Shown here: one piece after another, positions 10,093 to 31,900 of the stretch
Layout: every line of letters begins with the position of its first letter
How positions within the stretch are numbered: the first letter of the stretch is position 1
Origin: Acanthochromis polyacanthus
Lineage: Eukaryota; Chordata; Actinopteri; Pomacentridae
Length of the DNA stretch: 64,000 nucleotides
Assembly: GCF_021347895.1 (NCBI RefSeq)
Contig: NC_067132.1
Location: forward strand, 10,966,995-11,030,994
Reading direction: 5' to 3'
The notes under the pieces: model-generated
Seen by the model: the letters and a program-made list of their open reading frames with translations, nothing else
What the model was told of the DNA's origin: nothing
The model's database searches: none
Position numbers and translations under genes: made by a program

Positions 10093-12640
10093 GTTAAGAA
10101 ATTGCAACATAATATTTTAAACATAAATGTTACGCTTACATCCTACAATATATTACAGAAAACACAAATTTCGACTTTAAATCAATTTAAGTTCACTTTT
10201 CCACATTCAAACCAAGTCAAAACAGGCATTTTAGATTAGACAACTACATTTCCCAAGCACATGGTGAACAAATCTTAAAAAATAAATGTATTGTGGTCAA
10301 ATTGTTAGTCTTTTCACAGCAAGAAATCAGCAGCTTAACATCCCATACAAATCCCAACCATCAGCTTCATTGTTTACTCGGTTTGAGCACTGTTTAAATC
10401 CTTCATAATGACATAATAAAAAGTTATCAGATAAAATAACAAAATTTATATTTAATTAACAGGAAACTGTGTAGAGGGCAATGCATTAAATTCTCATTAA
10501 CTTCACCTCAATGTCTTAGACTTTCTGACACAAACTGATATTAACGGCTCCGCACTTGGCAAGCTAACGGCTCATTTAAAGCGACTTTTCTCATTTAAAA
10601 CGAGTTAAAACAGGCAGTTTAGATACACATAACTGGTTAAAACTTTAGATTTAAAGCTGTAAGTGAATATCCATGTTGTTAGATAGAAATATCTAACGTT
10701 AGGCTCAAGATTAGCTGCATTTTTACCTTTTTGTTAACCGGAGTAATTCGCTTAAACGGTCTCCAACGCCGAAAACCTTAATCCCAGCTCCCAGCTGCCG
10801 TTGATTGACCCGGTTAGCGTCCACAAATGAACGGTAGCATCAACGAACGGGGCTAACGGCTGCTGCTAGCTAGCTCGAAAGAAAAAGCACACCTGGAATA
10901 GAACTGCCATTGCAGTGAACATTACAAACTGGAACCTCCCAAGAGAAATCTGAGCAAGAGTGGCTTCAGCAAATGCCTGAAAACAGCACATGCTTAGGTT
11001 CAAGGGGGCAAAACTCTTGCGGCCTTAGAAATTAGGACAGTAACACAGGAAGAAGTGAGTTGATATTTTGAATGGAGACTGCAGGGAGGAGGTCGGGGTG
11101 AATGGATGGATCAAAAACACTTGACTTTAACAAGGGAGACCACTGTATTTCCTGTTACTTACGGACAGTCTGATGGTTTTTCGAAACAATTACCTCAGTT
11201 ATTCCTTTATCTTAACCTAATGTTTAGTCCTCTAATTATGATAACAAAGGTCCCCTATACAAAGAAATATTTCTATTTGCATTCACCCTAAACAAGCAGA
11301 TTTTATGCATAAATCTAAGTAGGAAACAATTGTCATGTTGATTTTTTTGGTTTGGTTTTTGATTTAATTTGGTTTTTATTTTATGTTTGTATTTTTAAAC
11401 TATAAATAAACATGTCAGCAACATCCAAATAAACTGATACCAATGTAAGGAACAACAGGCATGTTGACAGGTTGATGTTTAAGCTGGCTATGTTTGTATA
11501 TGCCAGATCAAGATCAAGATCAGACAGACAAGATATTAGTATGAATATATTAAGATGAATGTTTCACATATCAATTGCACTGCATAGATTCTTTCATGAG
11601 CAGAAATATTGATATAGATGTATTAAGTCACTATCTATATGGCATCATTTTGTAAGAAAAATACTGATATTCCACAGATTCTTCTATAGTTTTTAAATGT
11701 ACAAAAGATTGGTTTCCATCATCCAATTCAAAGCTTTATTGCTAGATTATTGTCAGCAGTGGATATATTCATATTTATTGGATAGACTAAAATTTCTTGT
11801 AATAAATTACTTCTCATTGAAGGCATTTTTTCAGCATCAAACATTAAATGCATTGAAGACAAAGCAATATTAGAAATCTTTATTCTGGCTTGTTGAGAGG
11901 CTATCTGCTGCTCTGTAAGTGACACATGAGGGATATTGTATTACTTTAGTGTATAAATTAAGGCAAGTCCTTGGGAATATAAAGGGTGTTACAGAATATA
12001 TTGATGGTGAATCATACTTACTATCAACATTGTCAGTGTGTGTACTGGTATAAAATGAATGTGATTACTCACGAGTATCTTGTGTTGTCAGTAAATACCA
12101 AAATATGTAAAAATCAAACTTTAAGTCTGCATCAGTTATTCTACTAGAAAGAGTGCTCCTTCTATACACATGATAAAATTTAAAGCCTCTCATGATTCAA
12201 GACAGATGCAGACAGCAGCAAACACACAGCTGCGCTCAAACAGACTTACATTCATTCAACATACTGTCCATACTGGGCCGTAATGGTGAATCAAATATGA
12301 CTGTGATCAACAAATAATAATGACAAAAACTACACAATGACTAAACATCTGTAGACAACAATATGAAGATGTGACAGGATAAATTCCTTATTTAAATAAG
12401 CTGCAGACATGGCATCTGATGTGAATGTCCAGTTTGTTGTTCACTCAGTCTGTCCAGTATCCTTTACCTTGAGAGGTAGAAATTACACCTCCCGCTATAG
12501 TATCCTGCTGCTTCCTCAGGTGATTCCTGATTAGGACTAAGAAATACAGAATGCTCATTGAGAGAGTGTGTGAATTAACAGCAGAGAAAAAATAATACTC
12601 AGCTAAAACAAGACTACATTTTTATACAAGATATGAGGAA
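10093..12640. other. Minisatellite tail and intergenic DNA
   Basis: 10093-10170 carries one or two more minisatellite-like units. A GC-richer patch at about 10720-10900 (containing 'ctgctgctagctagctcg') could be a promoter or 5' exon, but no adjoining coding exon was recognised. The rest up to the copine 3' end shows nothing supportable. Confidence 0.4.
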
Positions 12641-12646
12641 TTTATT
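12641..12646 (-). terminator. Candidate cpne3 poly(A) signal
   Basis: AATAAA on the minus strand, about 320 bp downstream of the cpne3 stop codon, which is a plausible 3' untranslated length. Inferred from position only. Confidence 0.4.
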
Positions 12647-12963
12647 CACAAAGTCATCTGAATACATCAAGTGATACATTTGAAGAACAGAGTACATTGT
12701 GATTGTTTACCATTATCATGCGTTACATAAGCTGTTATGTCTCTTGGTCACAGCAACACTTTGTTTATGAACTTCAAAACAGGTAAAGTAAAATGTTCAA
12801 CATTACTCACAAATCCATTCACAGATTTCAGGTTAGTAGTGTTTTCAGTGTCTTTTTCCTTACATTCGTGGAACACAGACGACAATTTATGGCGTTGATT
12901 TTCACCCATCCATGCATTAAATGTAGAAAGAGGCCAGAGGCAGACAGAGAAAACATAGGAGGG

Positions 12964-23173
<10,210 letters not shown>

Positions 23174-24094
23174 GGCAGCTGGTTGTACTATTACACACAT
23201 GAAACATTGAAAATTCAATTAAGCACATTTAACTGCAGCTAGCAGAAGATTATATAACATTCTTACTTTCGCTGCCAGGAAAGGAAAACTATTACACTGG
23301 ACTAGTGACCAAGCCCCTGGTCTTAAGAGCTGATATAAGGTTGTTTATTCCTGTGGAATATCTTACAAATATTGTACACAGCAAAACAGATTTGGCAGCC
23401 TTATCTAGGATATCTTGGACCAGAGCTTTCATCTATTGCCATTATTTATCTATGTGCATGTATATGCACTTGCATATGTATATATTGTACATATTGGTAA
23501 GCTGAGCTGTCTGTGATTTGTGTTTTGATTGCTGTTACTGTGTTAAAATCTGAAAACCCAATAAATATATTGTGGAAAAACAAAATACAGCACTGTAGAA
23601 TTATGAGGTACTTGTACTGTACCTAAACATTTCAAGTTTCTACGTGTCCGAGAGAAATAAAGTACTGGACAATATATAAATGCGGGATTTTTCATAACAT
23701 AATTGCCATTTTTTCTGTTTTCAGGTCTAAAGCCAACTTTTTTTTTATTCTAACCAAACACCACAGAGTATTTTCAGAAAAAGATTCTTCTAAATATTAT
23801 GTATACAATTGAGTAAAACTGAAATTGAAAGTTGTTTATAAAGATATTGCAGTAGATCTGCTGACATGCCATAAATTCACACTGGACTCACACACTACTT
23901 TATATTAAATAACTCAGAAAGCCTTGGAGTCTTGCCAGTCTTTTCTTCAGGAGGAAATTACATCATTTGGAGCAGGTCATGTGATCTGGAATTAGCACAT
24001 TTTCTTGAAAGGCGTTTTTGTAATGGATAACTTAGTTGAATACTATTTATCGGACACAGATACATTTTTTTTATTATTTTGTGGTATAAAACAA

Positions 24095-24310
24095 CCCAAA
24101 TCACCACAGAAAAAAAACACAAAATGACTCAATGAGACACAGAATTATCATAAAAAGCGACAAAATGGCCACAAACAGACTGATAATGACCGAAAATGAC
24201 CACGGAGACACAAAATGACCACAGAGACACATGAAATAACCACAAAACACATAAAATTGCCACAAACAGACTGAAAACGGCCACAAAGGGGTGCAGAATG
24301 ACCACAAAAA
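24095..24310. repeat. Degenerate ~19-bp tandem repeat
   Basis: Repeats of 'acaaaatgaccacagagac' and close variants occur about a dozen times. The hydrophobic minus-strand frames across it are a by-product of the repeat and not a membrane protein. Confidence 0.8.
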
Positions 24311-24394
24311 TAAATATAACAAACAAAAATATTTATTTATATAAATAAATAAATAAATAAAGGAAAAAACAGAAAAGGTAAAAGCAAAGACAAA

Positions 24395-24552
24395 ACTTTC
24401 CTTTTTATTTATTTATTTCTCTTTATATTTCCACATTTATTTATTTATTTATTTATATTTCCACATTTATTTATTTATTTATTTATTTCTCTTTATATTT
24501 CCACATTTATTTATTTATTTCTCTTTATATTTCCACATTTATTTATTTATAT
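24395..24552. repeat. ATTT microsatellite with ~33-bp higher-order units
   Basis: TTTATTTATTTATTT blocks alternate with 'ctctttatatttccaca' about four times. Confidence 0.85.
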
Positions 24553-25111
24553 TTTGATTTGGCACTCCTGTGACTCCATAATGGACTTCACAAGTCCCTC
24601 AATTAAATACTGACCCAAGTACTTTTACTGATAGTTTATATGCTGTTGGTTAAACTTCTGAACTCTAACTCAAGAAAAATCAAATAACTTGACACTGGGG
24701 CATTGTTTCTTTTAAATGAATAACTGTCACAGTGAAGTAATGAAAGTGAAGCAACAACGGGCTATATTTGATTTCTGCTAATAAAAAAATAGCTACCTCT
24801 AGCATTAGTTTAGCAGTTACATTATTGTGGCAGAATGGGCATTCAACACAACAAAATGTTGAAAAAAGAGGTTTAAAATTATATACAGTTGAATATATTA
24901 TAGGATAATATCACAAACAGGGTTTAAAACTGATGTGTGTACAGAGTTTGTTACAATTACGAGGCTAACGTCAGATTTAGCTCAGAGAAACATGCAGGCG
25001 GTGGCCGTTAGGTGGGTGTGGCGAGCCTCAGCTCTAACTCAACAACCAAACCTCTCCACACTCACACAGTATCACTAAGTAACAGTTGACAGGTCACTCA
25101 CACCTACGTAC

Positions 25112-25905
25112 CTGCTCAGGTGTTGAGAAATAGGCAGTTTCACTCCTTCCTCTGGCCGTACATGAGGACGTAATGTTTATCTGACAAGAACAGCTGGAAG
25201 AATCCGGGGGTGGAGCCCGAACTCAGCACTGCGCCGCCCAGCCAACAGCTTTCGTTCGCTACCGTCGGTCCACTTCTAAGTTATTTTTCTTACAGTTTTA
25301 TTACAGAAAGTTCGATTTTTTGACAAATTTGGACTGTCTACAGAATGTCTGTACCACTTGTGTTAATTATAGGTGAGGACCACTTTGCTGGGACAGTGCG
25401 GTGGTGCAATAGCCACTACGGCGGAACTGTTATGTGCTGTGGTTGTTTCTAGTCGACTGCAGTTGGATTCACGGAACCCTTCGGGGTGCATTCAGGAAAC
25501 AGTTTTTGATGCAGTAATTTATCATCTGGTTTACTATGACAGCTACGTTAATTAGCAATAAGACACATGTAAGATATTTATGTAGATGCTCATCGTAACT
25601 AGAAAGGCGTTTATTGTGTTTTTTATGCGTTTAAACCAGTTTTTTTCCGATAATCACACTTGTGTTGTTTGTTTCTCCTACATGGTTACATCTGTTCTGT
25701 CAGCGGTCATGCACTGTTTGTAATATCCCATTTGAAGTTTTAGAAAGGGATTATATGATTTACAACGGAGAAGATCTCTGAATTTTGTAGTTTTTTGCAA
25801 CCTTTCTGCTCTTGAATGTTTCCGGTTTGCACTTGCGGCCGCCCCCTGACTCGAAGCAGCACCGCTTCTGATTCCTGATTACTGACTGTTTGGACTTTTG
25901 CTGCA
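25112..25905. promoter_or_regulatory. Probable bidirectional cpne3/rmdn1 promoter region
   Basis: A minus-strand splice donor (GAGCAG followed by gtacgtag) at 25111/25112 can end a non-coding 5' exon of cpne3, whose first coding exon has an acceptor at 23188. rmdn1 starts its ATG at 25906 on the plus strand. The GC-richer stretch 25190-25290 and the GC patch near 25830-25870 ('cttgcggccgccccctg') are candidate promoter cores. Inferred from gene arrangement; no TATA box was identified. Confidence 0.5.
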
Positions 25906-28900
25906 ATGGCTGGAAGGATTGTTACTCGGTTTGTCAGCAGAACTTTCCTGGAGTTCGCATCTGGTGCGAAAGGAATCCGAGGGACCAGGCGTCAGTACTG
26001 GACAACTTTAAGAAGGACCGTACCTGCTCTGACTGTAAATAACAATGGCTTTTTACTGTTATCACCCATCGGACTGTTTTGTAATCCTCTATGAAGCTGT
26101 TTTACCTGTCAGGAGTTGTGCACTGGAAGAATACGTGGGCCAATTCCAAAACTGATTATATGTAGGTTAAAGGGCAGCAGCAGTGCGGTAATGCTGTCAG
26201 AGCTGCTTACTGCAGCTTCAGGAAACACCACAGAGCTGCCAGGACTACAGCAGCATGTAATGATGATTCTAAGGAAGACTGTAATTATATTATATTTGAA
26301 TCTTTCTAAACATCTCACTGCAAACTCAATAAACAAGACGGAGTGCAGTGACCTGGTGCCTCCATAGTGCAGGTCTGCTAGTGTCAGGTTACTCTGGGTC
26401 AACTGATTCTAAACAATAGACATTTTTAGCTCTGATTGAAACTCGTCCATACATTTCCATGTGTGTTTTTATGGCGTTTCTTCTCTTGTGCACAGAGTGG
26501 CCGAGCTGCATTCTTCCTGGGTTTTCCTACGCTAACCTGTCTGGGTTATGAGGCTTATCACAGAGTGCAGAGTTCAGCTGTGATCTATGCTTTAGAAAGA
26601 GGTAGACTGTGGCACACATCCATTCTCTATACACCGCTTTATCCTCACTAGGGTCACGGGGGGTGCTGGAGTCTATCTCAGCTGACTCGGGCGAAGGCAG
26701 GGGACACCCTGGACAGGTCACCAGTCTGTCACAGGGCTACATATACAGACACACAATCACTCACATTCACACCTACGGGCAATTTAGAGTAACCAATTAA
26801 CTTCAGCATATTTTTGGACTGTGGGAGGAAGCCGGAGTACCCGGAGAAAACCCACGCATGCACAGGGAGAACATGCAAACTCCATGCAGAAAGATCCCAG
26901 GCCCAGGCCGGGATTTGAACCGGAATTTTCTAGCTGCAAGGCAAAAGTGCTAACCACTACGTCCACTGTGCAGCCCCCTGTGGCACACAGAAAGAAACTA
27001 TTCTTTTTTCTTTTTTTTAAATAGCACATGTATATTTCTGATAAACAATACAAGTAAAAAGAAATCCAGAGAATCCTTGTATTTGTTGAGTTGTCATGTC
27101 TGAGGTCATAACTTCAGTTCTTAATTAACTGGGTTAATCTCCATAACTAATACAGATCTTAACCATAATTTTTTAATTAATGAGGTTATTTTTTCAGACT
27201 TAATAATACTCTTAGCCTTGTGTTTATTACAATTGGGTAAAATTGTATTTTATATACTATTTGTAGGGTTTTATCTTAATATATAAATTATTACACCATA
27301 AATGTCACTGCAGGGTCTTAATCTCAATATTTCAGCTTGTTAAGTTATTGTGTAGCATAAAATCTTTTGTTTGTGTGTTTGTTTTAAAGCACTTTGGCTC
27401 AGCAGTTGTTTCTTTAAGTTTGCAATTTCAATACCAGTGACTTTACACAAACTTAAAATACAAAGTGGGTTTTATGTGTAGAATACAACAGTCCTAATCC
27501 ACATGATCATTAACAAACACATGTTGTTTGAGTATGATTTTGTATGAAATAGAATAGAAGCAGAGCTGAGCTTTAATCTGTTGAATCATGAGTTGAGGCA
27601 GGTTTGTGATGAATTTGCGGTGCTTTGTGTCTGTGCAGTGGAGCTGCTGGAGCAGGCGGATTACCTGTACAGCTGTGCAGAGACCGAGAAGCTCTACCAG
27701 CTGCTGCTGCAGTACAAGGACAGGTGAGGAGAGGATGTGGCGTCTGTTCTCATCTTTTAGAGTCGTTTCTTTTTCTACATCTATTTTCCTGAACAGCGAC
27801 CTGAAATGACTCTGTTTTTCTGCAGTGTTTTATCATCACTTTGTTGTTCTTGTAATGAACCAAAAGGGGGAAACAAAGTCAAACATTTCAACACATGCTA
27901 GGCAAAAGTTGGGATTTTTTCCCATTAAAACTGAATGTATAATAACAGAGGTGGATAGAAATGACCATGATATGTCAGTGTGATTTAATGTGAGCTGTGT
28001 GTTTCCATGCAGCGACGATGCAGAGTTCCTGTGGAGGCTTGCTCGGGCCTCTCGCGACTTGTCTCTCCTGCCCAACATGGAGGGCGAGCGGAAGAAGCAG
28101 CTGACGTTTGAGGCCTTCGAATATGCAAAGAAGTCTCTGGAGAAGGATGAGACATGTTTCGCAGCACACAAAGTAAGACGACGGTTTCACCACCGATTCC
28201 CCTCCATATTGTTTACTATTATTATTATGATTGTTATTATCACATTTATTACAAAATCACACTTGTGGTTGTGGCATTTTTGGTACATTTCATTCAGTTG
28301 TACCACACAATAAACAAACTTAGAGATGAATTGGACTGATAAAATTTATTTTTTCAGATTTACTGCTGATTTGACAATAATACTGTTTGTGGGAATACGA
28401 TAGGCTGGAAGGAAAATGAAATTTTATGGCAGTCTTTTTTTCGGTCATGATGGTTTGTTTTGCTTTTATAATGAACATTAGTCCACACTAAAGTCAAACA
28501 AGCTGTCTTTTGCGTGCATTTTAACTTGCACAATGTTGCTGATACATAGCAAAGACACTGAGGTGAGATTTAACTGCACTCTTTTTTCCTCAGTGGTACG
28601 CCATATGTCTCAGTGATGTTGGTGATTACGAGGGAGTCAAGGTTAAAATTGGAAATTCATACATCATCAGGGAGCATCTAGAGGTGAGAGAACATTTTGG
28701 CTAATATCCTATAATCATCCTGTCACATTTAACTATATTCAGAAATAAATGAAACGTGTTGTTTTTCCCAGAAAGCCATCAAACTCAATCCTAAAGATGC
28801 CACATCTTTACACATCTTGGGTTACTGGTGAGTCTTTTTCTCCCACTTCAAGTTAAAAGTTCAGTGAGTAAATTTAAACATGGATAGAAGCTTGGAGCTA

Positions 28901-31900
28901 AACAAGTCTGTTTAAGATTTTACAGCATTTGTCTGTGTTGAAGCATTTCTCCACAAGAAAACTGGATCTAATAAGAGCACTTCTGGGAAAGTGCTGGCAT
29001 TTCTTAGTTCCTGTCGTGACTGTTTGTCAAAAAATCCACTGATGCACCATGTCCATGTAGTGCAAAAAAGCAAAAGAAGTCCATTGTCCAAACTAGACTT
29101 TGTGCCTTTTTGTTGGTTTATTTCCGATGCAAGCAAGCAAACAAAATGCAATGAATCACAGTTTCTGTTACTGCTCCTGCTCTGGTAAAAGGAAAAAAAA
29201 CAAAAACTCCCTGGTACCTGCTGGTCCTTACCTGCCTGCCTAAATGTACACCATAATGCTCTCTGTTCTGCCCCGTCTAGCGGTGGCTTCGACATAAAAT
29301 TAAGTATTCCCCATCTTCACAAAAACACTGAAAGAATGCAAATGTTTAGAGGAATGTCTTAACTTCAGGGTACACTGGAAAAATGACCCTGTCAAAACAA
29401 GAAAAAAAAACTTATTTCAAGGAACTTTTACTTTGAAATAAATGAAAAAAAATCTGCCAATAGAACAAGTGAAAAATGTCTTGGTAAGATTTCTAGAAAT
29501 GAGATGTGATATTTAGAATATTGAGATCTTAAAATTAGCTGGGAAAACTTTTTTAAGCTTTATTTTACCAGGATTGTCAAGCTGAGGTGTCTTAACCCTC
29601 CTGTTGTCCTCATTTACAGCACCAGAAAATATTGTTTCCTTGTCTGAAAAAAAAAATCAGCAAAAAATTCCCCAAATTTATAAAAAATTACAAAATCTTC
29701 ATTAAGAAAATTCCTTAGAAGTTTCCATTAAAAAAATGTTTTTTTTTTAAATCCCCAAATTTGGCAAGAAATAAAAATGTAAAAAAAATAATTTAAAAAT
29801 CTATTTAAAAAATTGTAAATATTTAATATAAATGAGTAAAAATCTTCCAAAAAAATCCTAAAAAAATCTAAAGTGATTCCATATTTATCAGTAAAATTTT
29901 TAACATTTTCTTTAAGAACATTCACATGAAAATCAACCAAAATCCTGCAAATTTTGCTGAATTTGGTTGATTTTTATGTGAATGTTCTTAAAGAAACATT
30001 TCTTTTTTCCATCAAAAAAATTTCCCCAAAAAAATGAAAATGTGGAAGTTTTCACTGTGAAAATTATTGTTTTTTCCACATTTTTAAACTTTAAAATGGG
30101 CCAATTTGACCCGCAGGACAACACAAGGGTTAAAACAAGATAATTTCAAGACTGTTTTACTTAACACGATATTTAAGATGCGTTGTCTTAAAACAAGTCC
30201 CTCCATCTTGCTGAAATGTCACTTGTTAAGTGAATTTATCTTAAATCAAGTGAGGTGAGACATTTTATATAAAAGTAAGACAAACAGACTTGGTAAGATT
30301 TTGAGTTTTTGCAGTGTAAGCAAGACAGTCTAACTGAAAGTAACAAACCGAATTAAAATAGCTCATATTCCTCACTGCTAAACAACAGATTGCTGTCCAC
30401 CCTATGAACAAAATCCACCGTTTGATACAATTACATGCACTGCTTCAGTATACTGGTGTGACCGGTTGGGATGAGATGCAGATGGGCATATTAGATGTGA
30501 GCATTCTTAGCTTTTTATATTCAGCCTCACCAGTCAGAGCCAATCACCTGCAGGCTGGCAGCTTGTTAACCAATCACAAGCTGGCAACGGCACACTGTAG
30601 TTTACATGCTGAATGAAAACAGAACAGGATTGCAGTGTCCCATGCTCATAGCACTGTCCTGTAGCTACAAAATCAATTAAGCAAACAGTAATCAGAACAC
30701 ACAAAACAAACATAGATTCAATAAATAAAAGATAATTTAAACAACCTTGTCATGTGGACAAACATCCAAAGTAACTAAACACTCAAACAAATTGTCTAAA
30801 TGAAACAACAGACTAATGAATAGCTCGTAGCTCTTGTCAGGATGAATAATTGAAACCCATTTCTGCTCTGCGTGCCAGTCTCTCTGCACTTTGGTTTGTA
30901 AACATCAGACGAGGTTATGCCGAGATAAATGTTCTTTTGGATGAAGACACTAACCTCGTTACTGCTTGTCCTCTGTTCTGGTTTGGCCTTTTGTTGTATA
31001 AAAGTAAACATCACAATAAAACAGAAGAATTCACAGAGCACCGACTGACAAAATGCACTGGAAAAAATGCCCCTCTCAAAACAAGAAAAAAAAACTTATT
31101 TCAAGGAACTTTTACCTTAAAATAAGTGAAAAAAAATCTGCCAATAAAACAAGTGAAAAATGGGTTGGTAAGATTTCTTGAAGTAAGATGTGATATTCAG
31201 AATACTGAGCTCTTAAAATTAGCTGGGAAAACTTATTAAACTATATTTTAGCAGGATTGTCAAGCTTAGGTGTCTTAAAATAAGACAGATATGCCAAAAA
31301 AACCCAGCAGTTTTTCACTCAAAAATAGATTTTAACTTTCATTTAATCTCCTATTTTGAGATGTATTAACCCTCCTGTTGTCCTCATTTACAAGTGCCAA
31401 AAAATAGTGTTCCTTTGTCTGAAAAAAATAGAAAAAAATCAGAAAAAAATTCTCAAATTTCTGAAAATTTGCAAAAACGTCAGGAAGAAAATTGTAAGAA
31501 TTCTTTAAAACTTTCCCTTAAAAGTTTTATCCTTTAAAAAATCCCCCAAATTTGGCAATACAATTCTTGTAAATATTTTCAAAAAATTAGTAAAAATCTT
31601 CCAAAAAATACCCTAAAACGTACAAAGTGATTACATACATATTAGTTAAACTTCTAATGTTTTCTTTATGAACATTCAGAAAAAAAAACAAAATCCAGTG
31701 AAATTCACTGGATTTTGGTTGATTTTTTTAAAGAAACTGTTTTTTTATATTTCTTTTTATCCACCAAAAAATTTCAAAAATTTCCCAAAAATGTGGACAT
31801 CAGAAGTTTTACTGTGAAAATATTTTTGTTTTCCACATTTTCAAACTTTAAACCCATAAGACAACATGAGGGTTAAACTTATTTCGTGTTTTCTTGTAAA

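Larger units (their letters stand above)
23870..24607 (-). repeat. Interspersed repeat copy B (inverted partner at 8885-9430)
   Basis: On the minus strand it starts 'attgagggacttgtgaagtc' and ends near 'gtgtgagtccagtgtg'. The end segment matches copy A closely. Its middle is replaced by a minisatellite and an ATTT microsatellite. Confidence 0.65.

Noticed and set aside
24101..24326. Hydrophobic minus-strand frames that look like a membrane protein
   Set aside because: They run through a degenerate 19-bp tandem repeat; the composition explains them.
24395..24552. CRISPR-like array (33-bp periodic units)
   Set aside because: The 'spacers' are ATTT microsatellite; eukaryotic context and no unique spacers.
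29728..30124. Phe/Lys/Asn-rich minus-strand frames
   Set aside because: They lie in the palindromic TTAA MITE and have no family features.
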